DNA of 64,000 nt from Edwardsiella anguillarum (lineage in GTDB: Bacteria > Pseudomonadota > Gammaproteobacteria > Enterobacterales > Enterobacteriaceae). This document shows positions 1 to 8,392 of the stretch, one piece after another. The position numbers and the translations under genes were made by a program. How positions within the stretch are numbered: position 1 is the stretch's first letter; each line of letters opens with the position of its first letter. A model generated the notes under the pieces. The model was not told where the DNA came from. It saw nothing but the letters and a program-made list of their open reading frames with translations, and made no database searches. The DNA lies in NCBI RefSeq assembly GCF_008801815.1, contig NZ_VZOX01000007.1; one strand, 5' to 3'.

Positions 1-262
1 ACTGTTTATTCGTAATGAATTAACTGCTGTCACTCTTCAAGACTTTAAATATTTTGGCATTCCGAGGAATGCTTAATACGAATCTTGCGAGTGCCCACAC
101 AGATTGTCTGATAATTTGTTAAAGAGCGTCGCCGTGAAAACCCGTTGAGTTATCACCGGCGTGGGCTGCGTATACTACGCTTTTCGCCCGCAGAGTCAAG
201 CATTTATTTTTGCTTTCTCTGCCTGACTGGGCGACGAGTTGGTCGTTGTTCCCGGTCAGTGG
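1..262 (-). other. rRNA operon leader (pre-16S) with boxA
   Basis: Read on the minus strand, this stretch matches the transcribed leader of enterobacterial rrn operons. A boxA antitermination element, CGCTCTTTAACA, lies at about 117-128. It is followed by the conserved ATCAGACAATCTGTGTGGGC block at about 84-110, and then by the TTAATTCATTACGAA block near the left edge that normally precedes 16S rRNA. boxA loads the Nus-factor antitermination complex. The 16S gene itself lies beyond position 1. hemG followed by an rrn operon in the same direction is the rrnA arrangement of E. coli. Confidence 0.93.
172..199 (-). promoter_or_regulatory. rrn P2 promoter
   Basis: On the minus strand TTGACT (194-199) and TAGTAT (172-177) are spaced 16 bp apart. 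The preceding AAAATAAATGC sequence is the one seen before P2 in E. coli rrn operons. It lies about 97 bp downstream of P1, the usual tandem arrangement. Confidence 0.88.
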
Positions 263-340
263 AGGCGCATTATAGGGACTTCTCGCGACGAGACAAGTCT
301 TAATTTTAAAATTTATATCGTTCGGTTTTTTTTTCAACAA
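262..340 (-). promoter_or_regulatory. rrn P1 promoter with UP element
   Basis: On the minus strand a -35 box TTGTCT (291-296) and a perfect -10 box TATAAT (269-274) are separated by 16 bp. They are followed by a GC-rich discriminator, GCGCCTCCAC, typical of stringently controlled rRNA P1 promoters. Upstream, 301-340 is strongly AT-rich with long A and T runs, as expected of an UP element contacted by the RNA polymerase alpha subunit. Transcription would start near 262. Growth-rate and ppGpp control is inferred from the family, not shown by the sequence. Confidence 0.93.
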
Positions 341-350
341 AACCCAGGTT

Positions 351-899
351 TTATGCAGTTTTTTTAGCTAACGTGCTCACGAAGCGAGCAAAATCACGGG
401 CAAAACGATCGACCTGTTGCCAGTCCGTGTACTCGACCTCTTTTGTCGTATCGGTCTCACCGCCGGTCATCTTCATAATCATCTTAATCATGGTGCGATC
501 CAGCCAGCCATAGCGCGGATAGCGCAGCGCACCGGCAAATACCACGCACTGGGCGGGTTTCCAGGGCGTCGACAGCAAAAACTTACGCGTATAGCCGTTC
601 GTCTGCGGGGTTCGCTTCTCTGGCTTGCGCGCCGTCAGGTTAATGGCAAAAAATGCGCTCGGCATCGTATTCAGCCGCGGGGTATGGTCACTGGCAAAGC
701 GGTACAGCGCGCGAGGAAAGTGGCCATAGCGTACCGCGGCGCCAATCGCCACCGCCTGGTAGGCGTTCAGGTCAATATCGCCTGCCTGTTCTAAATCCCG
801 CAGCTCACAGTCCAACGTCTCAGACATCGCCGTCGCAATCGCGGTAGCGATCGCTTTAGTTTGTCCATCGTGGCTCGAATACAGCACTAACGTTTTCAT
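351..899 (-). CDS. hemG: Menaquinone-dependent protoporphyrinogen IX dehydrogenase HemG
   Basis: A 182-residue flavodoxin-like protein that oxidises protoporphyrinogen IX to protoporphyrin IX in haem synthesis, passing electrons through FMN to the quinone pool at the inner membrane. The FMN phosphate-binding loop YSSHDGQT is at residues 7-14, and length and sequence match E. coli HemG throughout. It is the last gene of a minus-strand run (pepQ, yigZ, trkH, hemG), 17 bp after trkH. It ends inside the upstream region of the rrn P1 promoter, as in E. coli. No terminator was seen between hemG and the rrn promoters. Confidence 0.95.
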   Translation of the reverse strand: MKTLVLYSSHDGQTKAIATAIATAMSETLDCELRDLEQAGDIDLNAYQAVAIGAAVRYGHFPRALYRFASDHTPRLNTMPSAFFAINLTARKPEKRTPQTNGYTRKFLLSTPWKPAQCVVFAGALRYPRYGWLDRTMIKMIMKMTGGETDTTKEVEYTDWQQVDRFARDFARFVSTLAKKTA

Positions 900-916
900 C
901 GTTGATCCCTATTCCG

Positions 917-2368
917 TCAGTTGCGCCAAAAAGTTGGCGTAAACAGCACCAATAATGTAAACACCTCCAGACGGCCAAATAGCATGGTCACCACCAAGAT
1001 CCATTTAGCGACATCATTCATTGAGGTGAAGTTATCCGCCACGACCCCCAGCCCGGGGCCAAGGTTATTTAAGGTTGCGACCACCGCCGCAAAGGCAGAG
1101 AAATCGTCGACTCCGGTCGCAATGATCGCCAGCATGCTGATGATAAACACTAGCGCATAGGCTGAAAAGAATCCCCAGACGGCCTCCAGAATCCGCTCCG
1201 GCAGGGCGCGATTTCCCAGCTTGATGGTATATACCGCATTGGGGTGCACCAGCCGCTTGAGCTCACGTGACCCCTGTAGGAACAGCAGCAGAATACGGAT
1301 CACCTTAAGCCCACCGCCGGTAGAGCCAGCGCAGCCCCCGATAAACGCAGAGCACAGCAGCAGCACGGGTAAAAACAGCGGCCATTTGGCAATGCTGTCG
1401 GTGGTGAAACCGGCGGTAGTCGCCATCGAGACCACCTGGAAAAAGGCCTGATTGAGCGTTTGCCATCCGCTGGCGTATACATTATGCAGCCACAGGACCA
1501 GCGTACAGACGCTGACCAGCGTCAGCTGCACGGCGATGAACATCCTGAACTCCGGATCGCGCCAATACACCCGGGGACTGCGCCCACTGAGAAAGGCAAA
1601 GTGCAGGCTGAAGTTACACCCGGAAATCAGCAGAAAAACGGCGATGATGGTATTAATGGTCGGACTGTTGAAATAGCCGATGCTGGCGTCATGGGTTGAA
1701 AACCCGCCGATGGCAATCGTCGAAAAGCTGTGCGAAATCGCGTCAAACACATCCATTCCCGCCCCCCACAGGGCGATAGCACAGGCGATGGTCAACATGA
1801 CATAGATAAGCCACAGCGTTTTGGCCGTTTCGGCAATACGCGGGCGCATCTTGTTATCTTTAAGGGGGCCCGGCATCTCGGCCCGGTATAGCTGCAGGCC
1901 ACCGACGCCAAGAATGGGCAGAATGGCCACCGCCAGCACAATGATCCCCATACCGCCGAGCCACTGTAGCATCTGCCGATAGAACAGTATCGCCTTAGGC
2001 AGCGCGTCTAGCCCGACCAGCGTTGTGGCGCCGGTCGTGGTCAAGCCGGAAAACGACTCGAAGAACGCATCGGTGACGCTAAGATTCGGGCGTTCTGAAA
2101 ACAGAAACGGCAGCGCACCGACGCTGCCCAACACGGTCCAAAACAGCACGACGATCAGAAACCCCTCGCGCGGCTTCAGCTCATGCTTCTGTTTACGCTG
2201 GGGCCACCACAGCAGCATACCGATGCCGAGGGCGACAAAAAACGTTTCGACAAACGCACGCCCGGCGCCATCGCGGTAGATCAGCGCCACCAGTCCGGGG
2301 ACAAACATGGTGCCGGAAAACAGGATGACCAGCAGGCCGACGATTCGAATGATGGCGCGAAAATGCAT
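917..2368 (-). CDS. trkH: Trk system potassium uptake protein TrkH
   Basis: Inner-membrane K+ channel/symporter subunit that works with the cytoplasmic TrkA gate. 483 residues, the same length as the E. coli protein, with many hydrophobic segments and the TTTGATT selectivity-filter-like motif in the first P-loop. An in-frame start lies seven codons upstream. The start MHFRAI is preferred because it aligns with the family N-terminus. The gene lies between yigZ and hemG in the same orientation and is probably co-transcribed with them. Confidence 0.95.
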   Translation of the reverse strand: MHFRAIIRIVGLLVILFSGTMFVPGLVALIYRDGAGRAFVETFFVALGIGMLLWWPQRKQKHELKPREGFLIVVLFWTVLGSVGALPFLFSERPNLSVTDAFFESFSGLTTTGATTLVGLDALPKAILFYRQMLQWLGGMGIIVLAVAILPILGVGGLQLYRAEMPGPLKDNKMRPRIAETAKTLWLIYVMLTIACAIALWGAGMDVFDAISHSFSTIAIGGFSTHDASIGYFNSPTINTIIAVFLLISGCNFSLHFAFLSGRSPRVYWRDPEFRMFIAVQLTLVSVCTLVLWLHNVYASGWQTLNQAFFQVVSMATTAGFTTDSIAKWPLFLPVLLLCSAFIGGCAGSTGGGLKVIRILLLFLQGSRELKRLVHPNAVYTIKLGNRALPERILEAVWGFFSAYALVFIISMLAIIATGVDDFSAFAAVVATLNNLGPGLGVVADNFTSMNDVAKWILVVTMLFGRLEVFTLLVLFTPTFWRN

Positions 2369-2420
2369 CCGGACACATTCCTTGCTCAATAAGCACTAAA
2401 TAACGGGAGAGCGCGGATTA

Positions 2421-3035
2421 TTACGAAGTCGCCTGTAATTGCAATGTTCCACGACTGGCGTTGCGCAATTTTTCATCCACATCGTCCTGACGGCCAAGTG
2501 GCAGGCTCAGCCGCAGCATCACCTGAGCAGAAAACGCGCTGTCAAGCACGCTACCGCCCGCCTGCGCCACAATCCCCTCCACCAGCGTCAGTTGGGCATA
2601 GTCACAGCACAGCGTATACGCTGCCATCGGCACCTTTTGCCGACGGACCAGCGCCTGCAACGCCTGCTGAACTCCGCTGCCGTAGGCCCTGACCAATCCG
2701 CCGGTGCCCAACTTGATCCCGCCGTAGTAACGCACGACGACCGCACACACCTCGCCTACGCCGCTGCCCATCAGCTGAGCCAGCATGGGTTTCCCCGCCG
2801 TGCCGGAGGGTTCACCGTCATCTGAAAAACCCAGCCGTTGGGTATCCTCCGGCGCACCGGCCACGAAGGCCCAGCAGTGATGGCGTGCATCAGGGTGTGC
2901 CCGTCGGGTCTCCTGAACGAACGCCTTCGCCGCGTCAACCCCCGGCGTGTGAGCCAGCAGCGTAATGAAGCGGCTTTTCTTGATCTCCTCACAGACGCTG
3001 ACGGGCTGCGCGGGAACGGGGTACGGATGCGGCAT
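2421..3035 (-). CDS. yigZ: IMPACT family protein YigZ
   Basis: 204 residues. It has the N-terminal UPF0029/Impact domain with the conserved stretches EEIKKSRFI, DARHHCWAFV and GEPSGTAGKPML, and a smaller C-terminal domain. Eukaryotic IMPACT proteins regulate Gcn2; the bacterial role is unsettled. Its start overlaps the pepQ stop (TGATG at 3033-3037), indicating translational coupling. Identification is secure, function is not. Confidence 0.93.
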   Translation of the reverse strand: MPHPYPVPAQPVSVCEEIKKSRFITLLAHTPGVDAAKAFVQETRRAHPDARHHCWAFVAGAPEDTQRLGFSDDGEPSGTAGKPMLAQLMGSGVGEVCAVVVRYYGGIKLGTGGLVRAYGSGVQQALQALVRRQKVPMAAYTLCCDYAQLTLVEGIVAQAGGSVLDSAFSAQVMLRLSLPLGRQDDVDEKLRNASRGTLQLQATS

Positions 3036-4366
3036 CAGGCGAGATGCAGATCGCGCGTCATATTTTCTACGCCGTGCGCATGGAAGATCACATTATCCTC
3101 AATGCGAATGCCGCCATAGGGGCGCAGGGCGTCAATACGGCCACGGTTAAAGTGCTGGCCAAACTCACCCTCGAGCCAAGGCGCGAGCAGCGTATCGATA
3201 AAATAGAGGCCTGGTTCAATGGTCATTACCATGCCCGGCTCCATGATTCGGGTACAGCGCAAATAGGGATACCGATCCGGCGCCGCCATCTGCGTCCCCA
3301 GCTCGTCCTGCATAAAACCTGCTACATCATGCACCTGCAGACCAAGCGGGTGCCCCAGCCCATGCGGCAGGAACGGCGTGGTCAGCCCCTGGGTGACGGC
3401 CGCCTCATCGCTAATGCCGGTCAGAATATGATGATGACGCAGGATCGCAGCCAAACGCTGATGGAACTGTAAATTGTAGTCGGTATAACGCACGCCGGTC
3501 TGCAGCGTGGCAATTAACGCCTGCTGAGCCTGGTTCACCTCTGCTACCAGCGCGGCGAAGTCGCTCTGTCCGTTTGCCGCATAGGTACGCGTTAAGTCGG
3601 CTGCATAGCCATGAAACTCCGCTCCCGCATCGATCAGAAAACTGTGCATCTCAGACGGTGCACGCCGCTCTAAGTGCGTATAGTGCAGCACCGCGGCATG
3701 CCGGTTCAGGGCGATGATATTGTCGTACGGTACGTCATTCTCTCCCTGCCCGGTCGCGCTCAGATAGGCGAGGTTGATATCAAACTCGCTCATTCCTGCG
3801 CGGAAGGCCTCCAACGCGGCCTGGTGGCCATCCACGGCGATTTTCTGCGCCTCGCGCATACAGGCCTGCTCATACTCGCTCTTGTACGCGCGATGATAGT
3901 GCAGGAAATTCAGCACTGCCTGCGGGTTCTGATGCGCCTCGTCGATGCCAAGGCTGCGCGCCCGCTCAGCGTTCGGCCCGATATAGGCGACGTTGCCGCG
4001 CGCGGCGGGCAGCAGGGCAGCGATATCATCGGCATGACGCAGCGCCGTCATCTCTACCTGCTCGGTCCAAAATGCCTGCGGCAACGGCGAAACGCTGTGC
4101 CAATAATCCAGGGGAGAGTAAAACCACAGCTTGGGCTTATTGACGCCATCGATCCACAGCCAGCAGTTCGGTACCTGGGTCACCGGCACCCAGGCTTTAA
4201 AATGCGGGTTGATCTTGAAAGGGTAATCCTGATCGTCCAAGAAACGCGCGATGGGTTCACCGGAGTGAATCAGCAGCCCATCCAGCTGATGGCGTTCCAG
4301 AATGGTACGCGCGCGCTGCTGCAGCGTAGCGAGGTGCTTCGTATAGAGTGAGGCCAGAGTGTCCAT
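3035..4366 (-). CDS. pepQ: Xaa-Pro dipeptidase PepQ
   Basis: 443-residue cytoplasmic metallopeptidase of the M24 pita-bread fold that cleaves X-Pro dipeptides. The C-terminal half carries the metal-ligand segments IDAGAEFHGYAADLTRTY, FLPHGLGHPLGLQVHD, TIEPGLYF and GGIRIEDN, which supply the Asp, Asp, His, Glu, Glu set for the two-metal site. Length equals E. coli PepQ. First gene of the pepQ-yigZ-trkH-hemG run. In E. coli fadBA is transcribed divergently from pepQ; here fre lies directly upstream instead. Confidence 0.95.
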   Translation of the reverse strand: MDTLASLYTKHLATLQQRARTILERHQLDGLLIHSGEPIARFLDDQDYPFKINPHFKAWVPVTQVPNCWLWIDGVNKPKLWFYSPLDYWHSVSPLPQAFWTEQVEMTALRHADDIAALLPAARGNVAYIGPNAERARSLGIDEAHQNPQAVLNFLHYHRAYKSEYEQACMREAQKIAVDGHQAALEAFRAGMSEFDINLAYLSATGQGENDVPYDNIIALNRHAAVLHYTHLERRAPSEMHSFLIDAGAEFHGYAADLTRTYAANGQSDFAALVAEVNQAQQALIATLQTGVRYTDYNLQFHQRLAAILRHHHILTGISDEAAVTQGLTTPFLPHGLGHPLGLQVHDVAGFMQDELGTQMAAPDRYPYLRCTRIMEPGMVMTIEPGLYFIDTLLAPWLEGEFGQHFNRGRIDALRPYGGIRIEDNVIFHAHGVENMTRDLHLA

Positions 4367-4420
4367 GTCATTACCCTTTACAGACGTCGATTGGCGTCAT
4401 CTTAGCACAGGGTATTGCAC

Positions 4421-4459
4421 AAAACTCCCCCTTGGCGGTAAGGCGGTCAGGGGGCTAAG
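4421..4459 (-). terminator. Possible weak terminator after fre
   Basis: In the 142-bp gap between fre and pepQ, a 6-bp stem (4427-4432 with 4449-4454) is followed on the minus strand by GTTTTG. The loop is long and the U tract short, so this may not terminate efficiently. Nothing else was recognised in the gap, and there is no trace of fadB or fadA coding sequence. Confidence 0.3.
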
Positions 4460-4508
4460 TGCCGCGGCGCCGTCCCCATGCATACGATACGACGCCGCGC
4501 CTCACGCA

Positions 4509-5210
4509 TCAGATAAAGGCAAAGGCATCGCCGTAAATATGCTCTGGATTGGCCTCACGCTCGGCACAAAAGCGCTCCCGAGCAATCTTAGCCATCTCGA
4601 AACGTCCGGCGATATAGATATCGTGCTGGGCCAATGAGCCAAAGTCCTGCATCACGGCGCTGATCACCGTGCCGCTCCGCCCTTGCCAATCGGCATCCGG
4701 TTGCTCTACGGTCGGGATTATCTTCAGTTGGGGATAGCGCGCACTCAGCGCATACAGCTCATTGAGATCATACAGATGCTTCAGCTCGCGTCCGCCCCAA
4801 TAGAGAGAGATCTCCCGCTGCGGCTGCTGAGACAGCGCCATCAGCAGAATCGAGCGGGTATAGGAGAAACCGGTGCCGCCGGCGATCAGTACCAGCGGGC
4901 GCAGGCTGTCTTCGCGCAGCCAGGCATCGCCATGAGGCATATCGACGCACAGCGTGCGATCCTGCAGAATGCGATCCATGACGGCCATGGCGTAGAGATT
5001 AAGCTCCGAAGCGCCGATGTGCAGTTCAATACAATCGCTCTGCAGCGGCGTGGATGCCATAGAGAACGGGCGCTTATCCCGCTCATCCATCACGACCATC
5101 AGGTATTGACCGGCGCGAAAATCGACGGCACGCTCCGGCACCAAACGTACGCGGTACACGGTATCCGTGATGGCATCTACTGAAGTAACTTTACAGCTCA
5201 ACGTTGTCAT
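4509..5210 (-). CDS. fre: NAD(P)H-flavin reductase Fre
   Basis: 233 residues, the length of E. coli Fre. Soluble ferredoxin-reductase-fold enzyme that reduces free FMN, FAD and riboflavin with NAD(P)H. The flavin-binding motif RPFS is at residues 47-50, the nucleotide-binding GGTGFS at 111-116, and the C-terminal end is GDAFAFI. It follows ubiD by 38 bp on the same strand; Fre-type reductases supply reduced flavin needed for making the prenylated FMN used by UbiD. The fre-fadA neighbourhood of E. coli is not conserved here. Confidence 0.95.
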   Translation of the reverse strand: MTTLSCKVTSVDAITDTVYRVRLVPERAVDFRAGQYLMVVMDERDKRPFSMASTPLQSDCIELHIGASELNLYAMAVMDRILQDRTLCVDMPHGDAWLREDSLRPLVLIAGGTGFSYTRSILLMALSQQPQREISLYWGGRELKHLYDLNELYALSARYPQLKIIPTVEQPDADWQGRSGTVISAVMQDFGSLAQHDIYIAGRFEMAKIARERFCAEREANPEHIYGDAFAFI

Positions 5211-5248
5211 GTGATTACTCTATTGGGTCATTAGCGCAGCGCTCAGGC

Positions 5249-6736
5249 TCACTGCGCATCCTTGTCGTTAGCAAAAATGTCCAATTCATTCCACAGGGTA
5301 TCTACCCGCGCGCGTACGGCTTCATCCATCACGATGGGATGCCCCCACTCCCGCTGGGTTTCTCCCGGCCACTTGTTCGTCGCATCCAGCCCCATCTTCG
5401 AGCCCAGGCCAGACACCGGCGAGGCAAAGTCCAGATAGTCTATCGGGGTATTCTCGATCAACAGCGTATCACGCGCGGGGTCCATTCGCGTCGTCAGCGC
5501 CCAGATCACATCCTGCCAATCACGGGCATTGATATCATCGTCACAGACAATCACAAACTTGGTGTACATAAATTGACGCAGAAATGACCACACCCCCATC
5601 ATCACCCGCTTGGCGTGTCCCGGATACTGCTTCTTCATCGTCACCACCGCCATACGGTAGGAGCACCCCTCAGGCGGCAGATAAAAGTCCACGATCTCCG
5701 GAAACTGCTTCTGCAGCAGAGGGACGAACACCTCATTCAGCGCCAGCCCCAGCACCGCTGGCTCATCGGGAGGGCGGCCGGTATAGGTCGAATGATAAAT
5801 CGGCCGATCGCGCTGCGTCAGGTGAGTCACGGTGAATACCGGGAAGCGCTCCACCTCATTATAGTATCCGGTATGGTCGCCATAGGGGCCCTCTGGCGCC
5901 GTCTCCCCCGGTTCAATGTAGCCTTCCAAGACGATCTCGGCGCTGGCCGGAACCTCTAAATCGCAGGACAGGCATTTGACGACCTCGCTTTTATGACCAC
6001 GCAGCAGCCCGGCGAAAGCGTATTCCGACAGCGAGTCCGGCACCGGCGTAACCGCCGCGAGCAGCGTGGCCGGATCGGCGCCGAGCGCCACCGCCACAGG
6101 AAAGCGCTCACCGGGATGCGCCTGGCACCACTCCTGAAAATCGAGCGCGCCGCCGCGATGGGACAACCAACGCATGATGAGCTTATTTTTACCCAGTACC
6201 TGCTGGCGATAGATCCCCAGGTTTTGACGCGACTTACAGGGGCCTCGGGTCACCGTTAACCCCCAGGAGACCAGCGGGGCAACATCCTGCGGCCAACAGT
6301 GCATCACCGGCAGCGTGGCCAGGTCGACATCGTCGCCTTGGAGTACCCGCTCCTGACAGGGCGCCTTGGACAGACGCTTGGTCGGCATATTTAAGATCTG
6401 CTTAAACTGCGGCAGCTTCTCCACCAGGTCGCGAAACCCTTTCGGCGGATCCGGTTCCTTCAGAAAAGCCAGCAGCTTACCGACATCACGCAGCGCACCA
6501 ACCTCCTCCTGCCCCATGCCCAGAGCCACCCGCTGTGGCGTACCGAATAGGTTACACAGCACGGGAATATCGTAGCCTTTGGGATTTTCGAACAGCAGCG
6601 CCGGGCCACCGGCGCGCAGGGTGCGATCGGCAATCTCGGTCATTTCCAGATAGGGATCGATGGACTGTTGGATACGCTTTAATTCACCCCGCTGTTCAAG
6701 CAAGGCAATGAACTCACGCAAGTCACGGTATTTCAT
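5249..6736 (-). CDS. ubiD: 4-hydroxy-3-polyprenylbenzoate decarboxylase UbiD
   Basis: 495 residues. Decarboxylates 3-octaprenyl-4-hydroxybenzoate in ubiquinone synthesis using prenylated FMN made by UbiX. Conserved stretches include NLGIYRQQ, GADPATLLAAVTPVP, EGPYGDHTGYY and SKMGLDATNKWPGE, near-identical to E. coli UbiD. The reading frame is open 31 codons further upstream, but the start at MKYRDLREF (6736) fits the family. Downstream of pepE and upstream of fre on the same strand. Confidence 0.95.
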   Translation of the reverse strand: MKYRDLREFIALLEQRGELKRIQQSIDPYLEMTEIADRTLRAGGPALLFENPKGYDIPVLCNLFGTPQRVALGMGQEEVGALRDVGKLLAFLKEPDPPKGFRDLVEKLPQFKQILNMPTKRLSKAPCQERVLQGDDVDLATLPVMHCWPQDVAPLVSWGLTVTRGPCKSRQNLGIYRQQVLGKNKLIMRWLSHRGGALDFQEWCQAHPGERFPVAVALGADPATLLAAVTPVPDSLSEYAFAGLLRGHKSEVVKCLSCDLEVPASAEIVLEGYIEPGETAPEGPYGDHTGYYNEVERFPVFTVTHLTQRDRPIYHSTYTGRPPDEPAVLGLALNEVFVPLLQKQFPEIVDFYLPPEGCSYRMAVVTMKKQYPGHAKRVMMGVWSFLRQFMYTKFVIVCDDDINARDWQDVIWALTTRMDPARDTLLIENTPIDYLDFASPVSGLGSKMGLDATNKWPGETQREWGHPIVMDEAVRARVDTLWNELDIFANDKDAQ

Positions 6737-6854
6737 AGCATTCTTATCGATTCGGGTGAAGAACCCATTATAAGCGTTCTTCACCCGACTTGCTGTACTT
6801 TTGTTACAATCGAGTAACTCATACGGCAAGAAATGCGTCGCTCGCAGCGCCCGT

Positions 6855-7580
6855 TTAACGGCAGTGGAACGGCACCAGCGCAGCTAAAGCCTGCGTATCA
6901 TGGTACTCGCGTGTCTCCTCGCCGTGGCGAAAGACCTTGTAGCCCTGCGCTTTGGCGCTGTAATACTGCAGGGTTTCACCGCTGACGTGCAGCAGGCTGC
7001 CTTCGCGCAGGGCGATTACGGACTCGCTGGGGTTCACGGCGCAGAATTCGGCGATACGCTCATCGCGCGTTTCCCCCATATGTCCGCTGAGATGGGCATC
7101 GATATAGTGCGGGTTAATCTGCACCGGAAACAGCCCCAGCGATGGCAATACCACGCTGTTACGCACCGGCATATCATTCGTAGTACGGATGCTTGGCGTA
7201 GCCACGTTACAGCCGGCGCTCCAGCCAATATAGGGAATACCGCGCTCACGTACCGCACGCTGGATCGGCACGATCAGCCCATTCTCATGCAGCATCTGGT
7301 TCAGCACCCAGGTATTACCGCCGCTGATCAGGATACACTCCGCCTCTTCCAGCGCCTTGACCGGATCGGCGTGGTGATGAATGCTCTCCACGGTAATTCC
7401 CAGCGAATGCTCCAGCTCAGCGGCACGGGCATCATAGCTGCTGCGGATCAGGGCATATGGGATAAGCAGAGCCCGGCGGATCTTCTTCTCCAGCAGCATC
7501 GACTGGATCATTCCTTTGGCATAGCCCAGCAGCTCAGACTCACCGGATACTTTGCCATTACTCAGTAAAAATAACTCCAT
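6855..7580 (-). CDS. pepE: Dipeptidase E (alpha-aspartyl dipeptidase)
   Basis: 241 residues, peptidase family S51, hydrolysing Asp-X dipeptides in the cytoplasm. The nucleophile elbow GWSAG gives Ser121, and NPHYIDAH contains the probable catalytic His158. The start at 7580 has a GGGGGAG ribosome-binding site just upstream; a longer frame with an Arg-rich N-terminus is open but unsupported. The gene sits ahead of ubiD, where E. coli has none (E. coli pepE is elsewhere). It is divergent from rfaH across 250 bp, in which I recognise no convincing complete promoter. Confidence 0.92.
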   Translation of the reverse strand: MELFLLSNGKVSGESELLGYAKGMIQSMLLEKKIRRALLIPYALIRSSYDARAAELEHSLGITVESIHHHADPVKALEEAECILISGGNTWVLNQMLHENGLIVPIQRAVRERGIPYIGWSAGCNVATPSIRTTNDMPVRNSVVLPSLGLFPVQINPHYIDAHLSGHMGETRDERIAEFCAVNPSESVIALREGSLLHVSGETLQYYSAKAQGYKVFRHGEETREYHDTQALAALVPFHCR

Positions 7581-7830
7581 GATCTCCCCCGAGGTAGTGC
7601 GTAGCCGCCGTCGAACGTCACCCGATGGTGCCCGCCGGCGATACGCGGTCATTTTTCCCGGCCTTTATAACTAAACATCCGGCTCATTGATGTGATCTTA
7701 TGCCGGCCCTGGGGAAAAAAGCAGGTCACAACGCGCAGTTGGTGAGCAAATGTGCACATGCCGACGCACGTCGCTTCTGCGGGCAGCCGTGAATATGCTA
7801 GGCTGCGCGGTATGAGAGGAGTATGAACGT

Positions 7831-8322
7831 ATGGAATCCTGGTATTTGTTGTATTGCAAACGGGGCCAGTTAACGCGGGCGCGTGAGCACCTGATGCGTC
7901 AGGAGATCCCCTGTGTTATCCCCATGATCACCCTGGAAAAGGTCGTACGGGGCAAACGCACGCAGGTGCAGGAACCCATGTTCCCCAACTACATGTTTAT
8001 TGAGCTGGATCCTGAGCGGATCCATACCACTACGGTACAGTCGACCCGCGGCGTTAGCCACTTTGTCCGCTTCGGTAAGCTGCCCGCCACCGTGCCCTTT
8101 AGTATCGTTAAGCAGCTGATGATGGCACCTGCGCCGATGGCGATCGCGCCGCAAACGCCGATCCCCGGCGATAGGGTGCGAATTACCCAGGGAGCCTTCA
8201 GCGGCATGGAAGCGATTTACCGCGAAAGCGACGGGGAAAAGCGCGCCATTTTACTGCTTAATCTGCTGAATCAAGAGGTGAGCCATACGCTGAGTAACAG
8301 CGCGTTTGAAAAGATCCTTTGA
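7831..8322 (+). CDS. rfaH: Transcription antiterminator RfaH
   Basis: 163 residues, a NusG paralogue that is recruited at ops elements and lets RNA polymerase read through long envelope operons such as those for LPS and capsule. N-terminal NGN domain (about 1-100; MESWYLLYCKRGQ and FPNYMFIEL) and C-terminal KOW-type domain (about 112-163). The start has AGGAG about nine bases upstream. Converges on hemB and shares a bidirectional terminator with it. Confidence 0.95.
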   Translation: MESWYLLYCKRGQLTRAREHLMRQEIPCVIPMITLEKVVRGKRTQVQEPMFPNYMFIELDPERIHTTTVQSTRGVSHFVRFGKLPATVPFSIVKQLMMAPAPMAIAPQTPIPGDRVRITQGAFSGMEAIYRESDGEKRAILLLNLLNQEVSHTLSNSAFEKIL

Positions 8323-8344
8323 GTCGACCGAATATATCGGCAAC

Positions 8345-8370
8345 AAAAAGCCCGCATCCGCGGGCTTTTT
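8345..8370. terminator. Bidirectional rho-independent terminator, rfaH/hemB
   Basis: A GC-rich hairpin, AGCCCGC paired with GCGGGCT, is flanked by five A residues on one side and five T residues on the other. It can therefore terminate rfaH on the plus strand and hemB on the minus strand. Confidence 0.9.
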
Positions 8371-8392
8371 ACTTTATCGCCGTCAGAAAGAC

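Noticed and set aside
119..340. 73-codon minus-strand ORF at the left edge
   Set aside because: It covers the rrn P1 and P2 promoters and leader, which explain the sequence fully.
1..350. Possibility that the 16S rRNA gene itself is in the window
   Set aside because: The sequence stops in the leader before the mature 16S start; no 16S sequence is visible.
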